64,000 nucleotides of DNA, from positions 1 through 64,000 of the forward strand of contig NZ_CP083439.1 in the NCBI RefSeq assembly GCF_021919125.1, in the 5' to 3' direction. Below, in pieces: positions 1-13,743 of the stretch. The number at the start of each line of letters is the position of its first letter. Positions within the stretch are counted from its first letter, which is position 1. The notes under the pieces are model-generated. The model was not told the origin of the DNA and searched no databases. It saw only the letters and a program-made list of their open reading frames with translations. This DNA is from Clavibacter sp. A6099 (GTDB lineage Bacteria; Actinomycetota; Actinomycetes; Actinomycetales; Microbacteriaceae). Made by a program: the position numbers and the translations under genes.

Positions 1-1434
1 ATGTCCGACCGCTCCGACCCGACGCACGCGATCTGGCAGAAGGTGCTCGCCGCCCTCACCGCGGACGATCGGATCACCCCGCAGCTGCACGGCTTCATCA
101 GCCTGGTGGAGCCCAAGGGCGTCATGACCGGCACCCTGTACCTCGAGGTCCCCAACGACCTCACCCGCGGGATGCTCGAGCAGCGCATCCGCGTGCCGCT
201 CCTGAACGCCATCGGCTCGCTCGACGAGGCGGCGGGCGTCAGCAATTTCGCCATCGTGGTCAACCCCGAGATCGCGCAGGACGCATTCGCCCAGCATCCC
301 GAGCCGGCCGCCGAGCAGCCGTACATCGAGACGCCGACCATCACGGCGCCCACCGACAACCCGGGGCTGCCTGCCTCGCCGTCTCGCGGCGACTCGCGTC
401 TCAACCCGAAGTACGGCTTCGACACCTTCGTCATCGGTGGGTCCAACCGGTTCGCCCACGCCGCGGCAGTCGCCGTGGCCGAGGCGCCGGCCAAGGCCTA
501 CAACCCCCTCTTCATCTACGGCGACTCCGGGCTCGGCAAGACCCACCTGCTGCACGCCATCGGCCACTACGCCATCAGCCTCTACCCCGGCATCCGCGTG
601 CGGTACGTGAGCTCGGAGGAGTTCACCAACGACTTCATCAACTCGATCGCGAACAACCGGTCCTCGCTGTTCCAGTCGCGCTACCGCGACAACGACATCC
701 TGCTGATCGACGACATCCAGTTCCTCCAGGGCAAGGACTCCACGCAGGAGGCCTTCTTCCACACCTTCAACACGCTGCACGACCACAACAAGCAGGTGGT
801 CATCACGAGCGACCTGCCGCCGAAGCACCTCACGGGCTTCGAGGACCGCATGCGCTCGCGCTTCGAGTGGGGCCTCATCACCGACGTGCAGGCGCCCGAC
901 CTCGAGACGCGCATCGCGATCCTCCGCAAGAAGGCGCAGAGCGAGAAGCTGCAGGTGCCGGACGACATCCTCGAGTACATGGCTACCAAGGTCACGTCGA
1001 ACATCCGCGAGCTCGAGGGCACGCTCATCCGCGTGACGGCGTTCGCGAGCCTCAACAAGACGCCGGTCGACCTCGCGCTCGTGCAGACGGTCCTGAAGGA
1101 CCTGATCACCCTGGACGAGGACAACGTCATCGCGCCGGTCGACATCATCAACCACACCGCGGCCTACTTCAAGCTCACCGTCGACGACCTCTACGGCTCG
1201 TCCCGGTCCCAGGCCGTGGCCACGGCACGCCAGATCGCCATGTACCTCTGCCGCGAGCTGACCAACCTCTCGCTGCCCAAGATCGGCCAGCTGTTCGGCA
1301 ACCGGGACCACACGACGGTCATGTACGCGAACAAGAAGATCACCGAGCTCATGAAGGAGCGCCGCTCCATCTACAACCAGGTGACGGAGCTCACGAGCCG
1401 GATCAAGCAGAACCACCGCTACGGCAAGATGTGA
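1..1434 (+). CDS. dnaA: Chromosomal replication initiator DnaA
   Basis: This is the AAA+ ATPase that binds DnaA boxes, melts oriC and recruits the helicase machinery. The 477-residue product has an N-terminal partner-binding domain, a proline/threonine-rich linker (about residues 95-130), a Walker A motif GDSGLGKT at residues 174-181, a Walker B with Asp237-Asp238, and a C-terminal DNA-binding domain ending in the DnaA signature around [11 protein letters not shown]. The ATG is base 1 of the window, the usual convention for numbering a chromosome, so its promoter lies outside. Tandem hairpins follow the stop codon, then oriC. Length and motifs are normal for the family. Confidence 0.98.
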   Translation: MSDRSDPTHAIWQKVLAALTADDRITPQLHGFISLVEPKGVMTGTLYLEVPNDLTRGMLEQRIRVPLLNAIGSLDEAAGVSNFAIVVNPEIAQDAFAQHPEPAAEQPYIETPTITAPTDNPGLPASPSRGDSRLNPKYGFDTFVIGGSNRFAHAAAVAVAEAPAKAYNPLFIYGDSGLGKTHLLHAIGHYAISLYPGIRVRYVSSEEFTNDFINSIANNRSSLFQSRYRDNDILLIDDIQFLQGKDSTQEAFFHTFNTLHDHNKQVVITSDLPPKHLTGFEDRMRSRFEWGLITDVQAPDLETRIAILRKKAQSEKLQVPDDILEYMATKVTSNIRELEGTLIRVTAFASLNKTPVDLALVQTVLKDLITLDEDNVIAPVDIINHTAAYFKLTVDDLYGSSRSQAVATARQIAMYLCRELTNLSLPKIGQLFGNRDHTTVMYANKKITELMKERRSIYNQVTELTSRIKQNHRYGKM

Positions 1435-1442
1435 CGCCGTCT

Positions 1443-1514
1443 GCACGCGCCGCTGAGGCGCGTGCACGACATCGGGCAGGAGAAGGGGTCGGACCACCAG
1501 GTCCGACCCCTTCT
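1443..1514 (+). terminator. Tandem hairpin terminator after dnaA
   Basis: Two perfect stem-loops follow the dnaA stop codon. The first has 9-bp arms at 1443-1451 and 1457-1465. The second has 15-bp arms at 1481-1495 and 1500-1514 with a 4-base loop. There is no strong T tract, which is common for actinobacterial terminators. They should insulate oriC from dnaA transcription. Confidence 0.75.
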
Positions 1515-1599
1515 GCGTGCGCAGGCGGCAGCGGCACGGCGCCGACCGCTCCGGCGAGGACGGCCCGCGGGCCCTGGAGCGTGCCTCCCGGCTCGTGAG

Positions 1600-1870
1600 A
1601 GAGCGTCAGAGGGGCTGGATGCGCCGTTCCCCACAGTGTGCACAGAGTGTGGATAACTGTGGAGAACCGCCGGAGCCGATGTGGGTTCGAGGACCCGGCC
1701 TGTGGAACCGACGTCGTCGCATCGGTGGCATCCCGCCGAGTCCCCAGGCCGCTCCACACCCGTCCCACAACTTCCAGACGTGTAGTTCCCGCTCGATGAC
1801 GGGGACTCCGGGAGTTGTCCACAGATTCCACAGCGGTTAAGACTATTGATCCTTAAACCCTTCATTGGAT
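1600..1870. other. oriC: Chromosomal replication origin oriC
   Basis: The gap between dnaA (ends 1434) and dnaN (starts 1977) contains the origin. DnaA boxes or near-boxes are seen at 1627-1635 (TTCCCCACA), 1648-1656 (TGTGGATAA, perfect, reverse), 1658-1666 (TGTGGAGAA, reverse), 1701-1709 (TGTGGAACC, weak), 1815-1823 (TTGTCCACA, perfect, forward) and 1824-1832 (GATTCCACA, weak). The stretch 1836-1868 beside the last pair is the most AT-rich part of the region and is the likely unwinding element. Location between dnaA and dnaN is the standard actinobacterial arrangement. Confidence 0.9.
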
Positions 1871-1976
1871 GTCGCCCAAGAACCTCAGGGTGTGGAGGGA
1901 TCGACGGTCGTGGGGTCCCCCGTCGGCACGGCTAGCATTGACCGACAAATCTTCCGCTCATCGAGGGGTCCACAAC

Positions 1977-3128
1977 GTGAAGTTCCAAGTCAACAGGGAC
2001 GTCTTCAGCGAGGCGGTGTCCTTCGCCGTCAAGCTCCTGCCGCAGCGCACGACCCTCCCGATCCTGAGCGGGGTGCTCATCGAGGCGACCGAGGACGGAC
2101 TGACGCTGTCGTCGTTCGACTACGAGGTCTCGGCGCGCACCCAGATCCAGGCGGACATCGAGGAGCCCGGCCGCGTGCTGGTCTCCGGCCGTCTGCTCGC
2201 GGACATCGCCAACCGGCTCCCCAACGCGCCCGTGCGGTTCACCACCGAGGACTCGAAGATCACGGTCTCGTGCGGATCGGCGCACTTCACGCTGCTGAGC
2301 ATGCCCGTCGAGGAGTACCCGACCCTGCCGCAGATCTCGGAGCAGTCCGGCCTGCTGCCGGCCGAGCAGTTCGCCGCCGCGGTCTCGCAGGTCGCCGTCG
2401 CTGCATCGCGCGACGACGTGACGCCCGTGATCACCGGCGTCCAGCTCGAGGTGGGGGAGACGAGCCTCGGCCTGATCGCCACGGACCGCTACCGCGTGGC
2501 CGTGCGCGAGATCGACTGGGACGGCGGCGACTCCACGACCGACGGCAGCAGCCGGACCGCGCTGGTGCCCGCCCGCACCCTGCAGGAGATCGGCAAGACC
2601 TTCGGTCACAGCGGCACCATCTCGGTCGCCATCACGGACACCGACGACCGCCAGCTCATCGCGTTCAGCGCAGACAGGAAGACCGTCACGTCGCTGCTGA
2701 TCCGCGGCAACTTCCCGCCGGTCAAGCGCCTGTTCCCCGAGACGGTCGACAACTACGCGGTCATCAACACGGCCGACCTCATCGAGGCGACCCGGCGCGT
2801 CCAGCTCGTGCTGGAGCGCGAGGCGGCCCTCCGGTTCACCTTCACGATCGACGGCCTCACCCTCGAGGCCATCGGATCCGAGCACGCGCAGGCATCGGAG
2901 AGCATCGACGCCCTCCTGACGGGCGTCGACACCGTGGTGTCGCTGAAGCCCCAGTTCCTGCTGGACGGCCTCGGCGCCGTCCACTCCGAGTTCGTCCGCC
3001 TCTCGTTCACGAAGACGGACAACCCCAACAAGCCCGGCCCCGTGCTCATCACGAGCCAGTCCTCCAAGGACCAGGCCGGCGCTGACAACTACCGGTACCT
3101 GCTGCAGCCGAACCTGCTGCTGCGCTAG
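1977..3128 (+). CDS. dnaN: DNA polymerase III beta subunit (sliding clamp)
   Basis: This is the processivity clamp that encircles DNA and tethers polymerase III. I chose GTG 1977, giving 383 residues that begin MKFQVNRDVFSEAV, the conserved actinobacterial clamp N-terminus. A GAGGGG sequence about 8 nt upstream is a suitable ribosome-binding site. The longer frame from 1869 adds a non-homologous arginine-rich extension over the promoter region. A -10-like TAGCAT lies at 1933-1938. The three-domain clamp length is normal and the C-terminal tail ends in a hydrophobic YLLQPNLLLR segment. The gene is followed after 20 nt by gnd. Confidence 0.96.
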   Translation: MKFQVNRDVFSEAVSFAVKLLPQRTTLPILSGVLIEATEDGLTLSSFDYEVSARTQIQADIEEPGRVLVSGRLLADIANRLPNAPVRFTTEDSKITVSCGSAHFTLLSMPVEEYPTLPQISEQSGLLPAEQFAAAVSQVAVAASRDDVTPVITGVQLEVGETSLGLIATDRYRVAVREIDWDGGDSTTDGSSRTALVPARTLQEIGKTFGHSGTISVAITDTDDRQLIAFSADRKTVTSLLIRGNFPPVKRLFPETVDNYAVINTADLIEATRRVQLVLEREAALRFTFTIDGLTLEAIGSEHAQASESIDALLTGVDTVVSLKPQFLLDGLGAVHSEFVRLSFTKTDNPNKPGPVLITSQSSKDQAGADNYRYLLQPNLLLR

Positions 3129-3148
3129 ACCGCGATCAAGGAGAGAAC

Positions 3149-4036
3149 ATGCACATCGGACTCGTCGGACTCGGCAAGATGGGCGCCCGCATGCGCGCGC
3201 GCCTCGAGGCGAACGGCATCGAGGTGACCGGCTACGACACCAACCCCGACGTCTCCGACGTGGCCACGCTCGACGACCTCGCCGCCGCGCTGCCCACCCC
3301 GCGCCTCGTCTGGGTCATGGTCCCGGCCGGCAAGGTCACGCAGAACGTCGTGGGCGACCTCGCGCGCATCCTGGAGCCGGGCGACCTCGTGATCGACGGC
3401 GGCAACTCCAAGTTCACCGACGACTTCGCGCACGCGGGACTGCTCGCGGAGAAGGGCATCGACTTCGTCGACGCCGGCGTCTCGGGAGGCGTATGGGGCC
3501 TCGAGAACGGCTACGGCCTCATGGTCGGCGGTCCGGTCGAGCAGGTCCAGCGGGCGATGCCCGTCTTCGACGCGTTGCGTCCCGAGGGACCCCGCGAGGA
3601 GGGCTTCGTCCACGTCGGCGACTCCGGCGCGGGGCACTACGCGAAGATGGTCCACAACGGCATCGAGTACGCGATGATGCAGTCGTTCGCGGAGGGCTAC
3701 GAGCTCCTCGCGGCGCGCAAGGACATCATCAAGGACGTCACCGGCACCTTCGAGGCGTGGCAGCGCGGGACTGTCGTCCGCTCCTGGCTGCTCGAGCTCC
3801 TGGTCAAGGCCCTCAAGGAGGACCCGGGCTTCGAGGACATCGAGGGCTTCGTGCAGGATTCGGGCGAGGGCCGGTGGACCATCGAGGAGGCGCTCGACAA
3901 CGCCGTCCCGATGCCCGCGATCAGCGCGTCGATCTTCGCGCGCTTCTCCTCCCGCCAGGAGGACTCCCCGGCCATGAAGGCCGTCGCGGCGCTGCGCAAC
4001 CAGTTCGGCGGTCACTCGGTGCAGAAGAAGTCCTGA
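3149..4036 (+). CDS. gnd: 6-phosphogluconate dehydrogenase, decarboxylating (short type)
   Basis: This enzyme oxidatively decarboxylates 6-phosphogluconate to ribulose 5-phosphate in the pentose phosphate pathway. The 295-residue product is the short, GntZ/YqeC-like form that usually prefers NAD. A Rossmann GLGKMG motif lies at residues 7-12, a GGNSKF motif begins near residue 84, and a K-x2-HNGIEY catalytic segment lies near residue 166. AAGGAGAG just upstream of the ATG is a strong ribosome-binding site. Placement between dnaN and recF is conserved in actinobacteria, although the enzyme has no known role in replication. Confidence 0.93.
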   Translation: MHIGLVGLGKMGARMRARLEANGIEVTGYDTNPDVSDVATLDDLAAALPTPRLVWVMVPAGKVTQNVVGDLARILEPGDLVIDGGNSKFTDDFAHAGLLAEKGIDFVDAGVSGGVWGLENGYGLMVGGPVEQVQRAMPVFDALRPEGPREEGFVHVGDSGAGHYAKMVHNGIEYAMMQSFAEGYELLAARKDIIKDVTGTFEAWQRGTVVRSWLLELLVKALKEDPGFEDIEGFVQDSGEGRWTIEEALDNAVPMPAISASIFARFSSRQEDSPAMKAVAALRNQFGGHSVQKKS

Positions 4037-4043
4037 CCACCGG

Positions 4044-5258
4044 ATGATCGTCCGTCACCTCTCCCTGGGTGACTTCCGCAACTACACCCGCGCGGACGTC
4101 GCGCTCCTGCCGGGTGCCACCCTCTTCGTGGGGAGCAACGGGCAGGGCAAGACGAACCTGGTGGAGGCGTTGGGCTTCCTGAGCACGCTCGGGTCGCACC
4201 GCGTCTCCACCGACCAGGCGCTCATCCGCCAGGGCGCCGAATCCGCGGTGATCCGGGCGCTGCTGCAGCATGCTGGCCGGGAGCTCCGGGTGGAGGTGCA
4301 GATCAACCGGTCCGCCGCCAATCGCGCGCAGGTGAACAGCACGCCGACCAAGCCGCGCGAGCTGCCGCGGTACTTCTCGAGCGTCCTGTTCGCGCCGGAG
4401 GACCTCGCGCTCGTGCGGGGGGATCCATCGGGTCGCCGCCGGCTGCTGGACCAGCTGCTCGTGCTGCGCACGCCGCGGCTCGCCGGCGTGCTGTCCGACT
4501 ACGACCGGGCGCTGAAGCAACGCAACACCCTGCTCAAGTCGGCTCGGGCGCGTGGGATGAAGGGCGACCAGCTCGGGACCCTCGACATCTGGGACGAGCG
4601 GCTCGTCGCGATCGGATCCCAGATCATCGCGGCGCGCGGCGCCCTGGTCGAGGCGCTGCAGCCGGAGCTCGCACGCGCGTACCTGGCGGTGGCGGGATCC
4701 GACCACGGTCCCTCCGCACGTCCCGAGCTGAGCATCCTCGCGGACGACCCGGGGGAGGACGACGTCGCGGACAAGACGGGCGCGCGCGACGGCGCCCGCT
4801 TCACGCGGACCGAGGACGTCGTGCCGGTCTTCACCGCGGCAATCGCGCGCATGCGACCGCGCGAGCTCGAGCGGGGTCTGACCCTGGTCGGCCCGCACCG
4901 CGACGATGTGCTGTTCCGGCTCAACGGGTTACCCGCGAAGGGCTACGCCAGCCACGGGGAGTCGTGGTCGTTCGCCCTCGCGGTGAAGCTCGCGTCGGCG
5001 GAGCTGCTGCGACGGGACTCGCAGACGGGGGATCCCGTGCTGATCCTCGACGACGTGTTCGCCGAGCTCGACCAGGCCAGGCGCGGGCGCCTCGCGGAGG
5101 CCGTCACCGGCTTCGAGCAGGTGCTCATCACCGCGGCCGTGTTCGAGGACGTGCCCGCGCACCTGGCCGCGAACGCCGTGCACATCCGGGCCGGCGAGAT
5201 CGTGGACGCTCCGACGCCTGCGCCGGCATCCGACGCCGAGGACGGGGGAGCGGCGTGA
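4044..5258 (+). CDS. recF: DNA replication and repair protein RecF
   Basis: RecF is an SMC-like ATPase that loads RecA at single-strand gaps through the RecFOR pathway. The 404-residue protein has a Walker A motif GSNGQGKT at residues 30-37, an ABC-type signature region around residues 305-315 and a late Walker B LILDDVFAELD. It starts 7 nt after gnd and its stop overlaps the GTG of the next gene (GTGA), so translation is probably coupled. The internal region around residues 230-250 is an acidic insertion of uncertain role. Confidence 0.96.
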   Translation: MIVRHLSLGDFRNYTRADVALLPGATLFVGSNGQGKTNLVEALGFLSTLGSHRVSTDQALIRQGAESAVIRALLQHAGRELRVEVQINRSAANRAQVNSTPTKPRELPRYFSSVLFAPEDLALVRGDPSGRRRLLDQLLVLRTPRLAGVLSDYDRALKQRNTLLKSARARGMKGDQLGTLDIWDERLVAIGSQIIAARGALVEALQPELARAYLAVAGSDHGPSARPELSILADDPGEDDVADKTGARDGARFTRTEDVVPVFTAAIARMRPRELERGLTLVGPHRDDVLFRLNGLPAKGYASHGESWSFALAVKLASAELLRRDSQTGDPVLILDDVFAELDQARRGRLAEAVTGFEQVLITAAVFEDVPAHLAANAVHIRAGEIVDAPTPAPASDAEDGGAA

Positions 5259-5767
5259 TCCCCCGCGCACCCGACGGCGGTCCCATGCCCGAGTCGGAGG
5301 CGGTGGCCGTGTACCGCCGGTTCCGCAAGGTGTTCGGCGACGCGTCCGTGCGGTCGCCGTCTGCGCGGAAGCGCCGGGAGCAGAAGGCCGGCAGCTCGCC
5401 CTTCCAGCCCGGACGGGATCCCGACTCCCTCGGGAACGTGATGGATTCGCTCACCTCGCGGATGGGCTGGACGTCCTCGCTGTCGCAGGCCGAGCTCATG
5501 GCTGCCTGGACGACGATCGCCGGCGAGGAGACGGCCGTGCACTCGTCCCCCGTCGGCATCGAGGACGGTCTCCTCACGGTCGAGTGCGAGTCGACGGCGT
5601 GGGCGACCCAGCTGCGGTTGATGCGCGTGGAGATCACGACGCGCATCGCCGAGCGCTTCCCCGACGCGGGCATCCGGTCGATCCGCTTCCAGGGGCCCAA
5701 CGCCCCGTCCTGGAAAAAGGGTCCCAGGTCGATCCCAGGGCGGGGCCCGCGCGATACCTACGGCTAG
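5255..5767 (+). CDS. dciA: DUF721 protein, DciA-type replicative helicase loader candidate
   Basis: The 170-residue product carries a DUF721/DciA domain in its C-terminal two thirds (about residues 55-150), recognisable from the MGWTSSLSQAELMAAW and ECESTAWATQLRLM segments. In bacteria lacking DnaC/DnaI, DciA assists DnaB helicase loading, and its place between recF and gyrB is conserved in actinobacteria. GTG 5255 was chosen because it overlaps the recF stop codon. The N-terminal region is charged and predicted disordered. The function is known from the family and has not been shown for this protein. Confidence 0.88.
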   Translation: MIPRAPDGGPMPESEAVAVYRRFRKVFGDASVRSPSARKRREQKAGSSPFQPGRDPDSLGNVMDSLTSRMGWTSSLSQAELMAAWTTIAGEETAVHSSPVGIEDGLLTVECESTAWATQLRLMRVEITTRIAERFPDAGIRSIRFQGPNAPSWKKGPRSIPGRGPRDTYG

Positions 5768-5844
5768 GGAGGCGAATCAGGTCACCCCCGTCGGGAAAGC
5801 GCGTCAGCGGGCCGGATAGAGAGGTGCGGAGCCTACTACTGCGA

Positions 5845-5850
5845 TAGAAT
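5845..5850 (+). promoter_or_regulatory. Probable -10 element of gyrB
   Basis: A TAGAAT hexamer lies 107 nt before the gyrB ATG in the 189-nt gap after dciA. I do not see a convincing -35 element at the expected spacing, so this is tentative. It would give gyrB a leader of about 100 nt. Confidence 0.4.
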
Positions 5851-5899
5851 GAAGGGTCGCCCGCAGTCCAGGGACGACGGTCCCCGGTTCATCTCCTGA

Positions 5900-8002
<2,103 letters not shown>

Positions 8003-8084
8003 TCGACCGGGCGGCGGCACGGCACGATGCCCACCGCCGCCCCATGCCGACCCCACGATCCACCGACCTCTGAACGGGACCTCC

Positions 8085-10764
<2,680 letters not shown>

Positions 10765-10772
<8 letters not shown>

Positions 10773-11172
10773 TGTCGCCGAGAAGCTCGCGAAGAAGTCG
10801 TCGCGGGCCACCACCACCAAGCAGGTGCGGCTCAAGCTCGTGTACGTCGACTTCTGGTCGGCGCTGAAGCTCGCGTTCCTCTTCTCCGTGGTGCTCGGCA
10901 TCATCACCGTCGTCGCGACGTTCCTCATCTACGTCGTGCTGCAGACCACGAACGTGTTCGGGACGGTCGACCAGCTGTTCCAGGAGGTGTCCGGATCCGC
11001 GGACTTCTCCCTCCAGGACGTCTTCGGCCTCGGCCAGGTGCTCGGCTTCGCGATCGTCGTGGCCGTGCTCAACATCGTCGTCGGCACCGTGCTCGGCGCC
11101 GTGGCCGCGCTGCTCTACAACCTGAGCGTGCGCATCACGGGCGGCGTCCTCGTCGGCTTCACCAACGCGTAG
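10765..11172 (+). CDS. DUF3566 transmembrane protein
   Basis: This 135-residue membrane protein belongs to the DUF3566 family that follows gyrA in most actinobacteria. It has a basic N-terminus (about 30 residues), two transmembrane helices (about residues 35-60 and 90-120) joined by a roughly 30-residue acidic external loop. The ATG at 10765 lies inside the 3' end of gyrA, so the two are probably co-translated. A biochemical role is not established for the family. Confidence 0.87.
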
Positions 11173-11186
11173 CCGATTGGGAGAAA

Positions 11187-11218
11187 CGGGCAGGCGTACG
11201 GTAACGTGTACCTGCCCG
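11187..11218 (+). terminator. Hairpin after gyrBA-DUF3566
   Basis: Perfect 8-bp arms CGGGCAGG and CCTGCCCG enclose a 16-base loop. The hairpin lies between the DUF3566 stop codon and the first base of tRNA-Ile, with no T tract. It may terminate the gyrase operon or form part of the tRNA promoter region. Confidence 0.5.
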
Positions 11219-11220
11219 AT

Positions 11221-11297
11221 GGGGATATAGCTCAGTTGGTTAGAGCGCTTCACTGATAATGAAGAGGTCCCAGGTTCAAATCCTGGTATCCCCACCA
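11221..11297 (+). tRNA. tRNA-Ile (anticodon GAT)
   Basis: The sequence folds into a full cloverleaf. The acceptor stem is GGGGATA paired with TATCCCC, the D stem is GCTC/GAGC, and the anticodon stem CTTCA/TGAAG has loop CTGATAA with GAT at 11255-11257. The T arm carries GGTTCAAATCC. The CCA end is encoded (11295-11297). Adjacency to gyrA and tRNA-Ala is conserved in actinobacteria. Confidence 0.97.
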
Positions 11298-11300
11298 ACA

Positions 11301-11325
11301 CCCCCGGATCCGCATGATCCGGGGG
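11301..11325 (+). terminator. Perfect hairpin between tRNA-Ile and tRNA-Ala
   Basis: The 10-bp arms CCCCCGGATC and GATCCGGGGG enclose a 5-base loop three bases after the tRNA-Ile CCA. This could terminate the tRNA-Ile transcript or mark processing between the two tRNAs. No T tract follows. Confidence 0.6.
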
Positions 11326-11377
11326 CATGGCGGGAAGCGAGTCGGTAGATCGCAAGGCGATCCGAGGCTCGCCGATC

Positions 11378-11450
11378 GGGGTCATAGCTCAATTGGTAGA
11401 GCGCCTGCTTTGCAAGCAGGAGGTCCGGGGTTCGATTCCCCGTGACTCCA
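11378..11450 (+). tRNA. tRNA-Ala (anticodon TGC)
   Basis: The 73-nt cloverleaf has acceptor GGGGTCA paired with TGACTCC (one G-T pair), D stem GCTC/GAGC, anticodon stem CCTGC/GCAGG with loop TTTGCAA and TGC at 11411-11413, and a normal T arm. Unlike its neighbour tRNA-Ile, the CCA end is not encoded (the discriminator A is followed by CATC), so it must be added enzymatically. Confidence 0.96.
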
Positions 11451-11508
11451 CATCTCGCCCGTCACAGGGCCTCTGCCCCTCTCCGAGCTCGCGTCGAGCT
11501 CGACCGCA

Positions 11509-11550
11509 CGACGAAGGCCCGGACACCTCTCGGTGTCCGGGCCTTCGTCG
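11509..11550. terminator. Bidirectional terminator
   Basis: A perfect 19-bp stem (11509-11527 with 11532-11550) with a TCTC loop lies between tRNA-Ala and the convergent gene at 11578. It could stop transcription from both directions. This is the longest perfect stem of its kind in the first 12 kb. Confidence 0.8.
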
Positions 11551-11577
11551 GATCGCGGGGCGATCGCGGAACGGGGA

Positions 11578-12204
11578 TCAGCTCGCGGGCTGGTCCTTCG
11601 CGGTCGCGTCGACGGCCTCGGGCTCGTCGTCGGCGATCCACAGGTCGTCGTCCGCGCGGAACGTCTGGTACAGCGCGTAGCCGACGCCCCCGACCACCAC
11701 GACGCCGAGCGCGATGAGGGCGACTCCGCCGAAGCCGAGGCCCTTCTTCGCGGGCGCCACCTGCGGCACGTAGCGGCCCACGTAGGAGCGGCCGTTGTCG
11801 ACGTAGTGCTTGCCGAACTCCTGCGCCTTGGAGGAGACCTTGCCGGCCTTCTTGACCGCGTCCTTCACCTGCTTGCTGTTGCGGATGCCCTCGGTCGCGG
11901 CGACCGCGGATCCCGCAGCCCCGGCGACGGCAGGGAGGACCGTGTGGGTGAAGCCCTTGTATGCGGAGTCTGCCGCGGTGCGGACGCGCTCGGCACCGGC
12001 CTCGTAGCCCGGACGGATGTGGTCGTCGACGCCGCGCTTGACGGCGGGGACGACATGCTGGTCGGAGAGCTTGCGGGCGGTGTGCGCGGCCTCGGCCACG
12101 ACGACGTTGGCCCGGTCGAGGACCTCGCGCTGCTCCTTGAGGACGGCGGCCGCGTGGGTGCGGAGCTTCGCCAACTCCTTCTTGTTCTTGCGTGACAGAC
12201 CCAA
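11578..12204 (-). CDS. Membrane-anchored hypothetical protein with helical N-terminus
   Basis: The product is about 208 residues: a long charged, probably helical or coiled-coil region (MGLSRKNKKELAKLR onward), then one transmembrane helix near the C-terminus (about residues 160-182) and an acidic tail. I chose TTG 12204 because GGAGG ends about 5 nt upstream; the ATG at 12216 would put that site inside the gene, and the ATG at 12312 would reach into the ppiA promoter region. A membrane protein in this position between the tRNAs and ppiA is common in actinobacteria. The function is unknown. Confidence 0.7.
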   Translation of the reverse strand: MGLSRKNKKELAKLRTHAAAVLKEQREVLDRANVVVAEAAHTARKLSDQHVVPAVKRGVDDHIRPGYEAGAERVRTAADSAYKGFTHTVLPAVAGAAGSAVAATEGIRNSKQVKDAVKKAGKVSSKAQEFGKHYVDNGRSYVGRYVPQVAPAKKGLGFGGVALIALGVVVVGGVGYALYQTFRADDDLWIADDEPEAVDATAKDQPAS

Positions 12205-12326
12205 GGGGACCTCCATCGGTATGATTTCGCCAGGAATCCCCAGTCTGGCACGGGTGCCTCTGCGGGCAAACACGATGGAGCCTGTGCGTCCGCCGAGTCC
12301 CAGCTCCGCCATGAGACCATTGCTCC

Positions 12327-12866
12327 ATGTCTGCGCACACTCACGTCGCCACCATGACGACCAACCACGGCACCATCGTCCTCAACCTCTTCGGGTCCCA
12401 CGCGCCCCAGACCGTCGAGAACTTCGTCGGCCTCGCCACGGGCGAGAAGGAGTGGACCCACCCCCAGACCGGCAAGAAGTCGACCGACCCGCTCTACGAC
12501 GGAGTCGTCTTCCACCGCATCATCAAGGACTTCATGCTCCAGGGCGGCGACCCGCTCGGCCAGGGCACCGGCGGCCCGGGCTACCAGTTCGACGACGAGA
12601 TCAGCCGCGACCTCGACTTCTCCAAGCCCTACATCCTGGCCATGGCCAACGCCGGCACGCAGGGCGGCCGCGGCACGAACGGCTCGCAGTTCTTCATCAC
12701 CACGGCGCCCACGACGTGGCTCCAGGGCAAGCACACGATCTTCGGCGAGGTCGCCGACGACGCGTCCAAGAAGGTCGTCGACGCGCTCAACGCGGTCCCG
12801 ACCGACGGCCGCGACCGTCCCCGCGAGGACGTCGTGATCGAGAGCGTCACCGTCGAGAAGGTCTGA
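12327..12866 (+). CDS. ppiA: Peptidyl-prolyl cis-trans isomerase, cyclophilin type
   Basis: This cytoplasmic cyclophilin isomerises proline peptide bonds. The 179-residue protein shows the cyclophilin core: VVFHRIIKDFMLQGGDP with the catalytic arginine, the GTNGSQFFIT segment and the LQGKHTIFGEV segment. There is no signal peptide. It is divergent from the gene at 11578, and its stop codon overlaps the ATG of the rhomboid gene (TGATG arrangement), so the two are probably coupled. Confidence 0.96.
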   Translation: MSAHTHVATMTTNHGTIVLNLFGSHAPQTVENFVGLATGEKEWTHPQTGKKSTDPLYDGVVFHRIIKDFMLQGGDPLGQGTGGPGYQFDDEISRDLDFSKPYILAMANAGTQGGRGTNGSQFFITTAPTTWLQGKHTIFGEVADDASKKVVDALNAVPTDGRDRPREDVVIESVTVEKV

Positions 12867-13729
12867 TGACCGACTCACCCCGTACGGCGGCCGACCGCTG
12901 CTACCGGCACCCCGACCGGCAGAGCTTCGTGCTGTGCCAGCGATGCGGGCGGACCATCTGCCCCGAGTGCCAGACGCCGGCCGCCGTCGGGGTGATCTGC
13001 CCCGAGGACATGAAGGAGCAGCGTCGTACCGCTCCCCGTTCCCGGGCGTCCTTCGTCACGCGGATGACGCGGAGCTCCGCCCCCGTCGTGACGTACGGGA
13101 TCATGGCGGTCTGCGCCGTCATATGGATCCTGCAGGTGCTGCCCGTCGTCGGCGGGTACGTGACCACGTCGCTGTGGTTCGCCCCTGTCTACGGCAGCGT
13201 CGCGTCCGACGCCTACGAGCCGTGGCGCATGCTCACGAGCGCCTTCACGCACTCGCCCGACAGCATCCTCCACATCGTGTTCAACATGCTGTCGGTCTTC
13301 GTCTTCGGCCGCGTCCTCGAGCCCATGCTCGGACGCGCCCGCTTCCTCGCCCTCTTCCTGATCTCGGCGCTCGGCGGATCCCTGGCCGTCGAGGTCATCG
13401 GCGCCGCCATGGGCGAGCCGCTGCAAGCCGTCGTCGGCGCCTCAGGAGCGATCTTCGGGCTCATGGGCGGCTACTTCGTGCTCGCCCGCAAGCTGGGCGG
13501 CAACGTCGGCCCTCTCCTCGGCATCATCGTGATCAACCTGCTGCTCGGCTTCGTCGTGCAGGGCGTCTCCTGGCAGGCGCACGTAGGCGGGCTGGTGACG
13601 GGAGCGCTCGTGGCGCTCGTGCTCCTGCGCACGCGGGACGCCCGCCAGCGGGGTGCGCAGATCGGCTCCCTCGCGGGCATCGCGGTGGCCATCGTCGTCG
13701 CGGCGGCCGTGTTCCCCGTCGCCCTCTGA
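12866..13729 (+). CDS. Rhomboid-family intramembrane serine protease
   Basis: This is a 287-residue membrane protease that cleaves within transmembrane helices. The N-terminal 50 residues hold a B-box-like cysteine/histidine zinc-binding motif (pattern C-x2-H, C-x2-C, C-x2-C). The six-helix rhomboid domain follows, with catalytic Ser193 in GASGAIFG and His239 in WQAHVGG; an asparagine-bearing HIVFN motif occurs in the second helix. The ATG overlaps the ppiA stop codon. Substrates are unknown. Confidence 0.93.
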   Translation: MTDSPRTAADRCYRHPDRQSFVLCQRCGRTICPECQTPAAVGVICPEDMKEQRRTAPRSRASFVTRMTRSSAPVVTYGIMAVCAVIWILQVLPVVGGYVTTSLWFAPVYGSVASDAYEPWRMLTSAFTHSPDSILHIVFNMLSVFVFGRVLEPMLGRARFLALFLISALGGSLAVEVIGAAMGEPLQAVVGASGAIFGLMGGYFVLARKLGGNVGPLLGIIVINLLLGFVVQGVSWQAHVGGLVTGALVALVLLRTRDARQRGAQIGSLAGIAVAIVVAAAVFPVAL

Positions 13730-13743
13730 CCGACACCCACTCG

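Noticed and set aside
1403-1865. Several 100-150 residue frames inside oriC
   Set aside because: They are Arg/Gly/Pro-rich on both strands and lie across DnaA boxes and hairpins.
12205-12312. Longer N-terminus of the membrane protein at 11578-12204
   Set aside because: It would contain the GGAGG ribosome-binding site and overlap the ppiA promoter region, and reads as non-native sequence.
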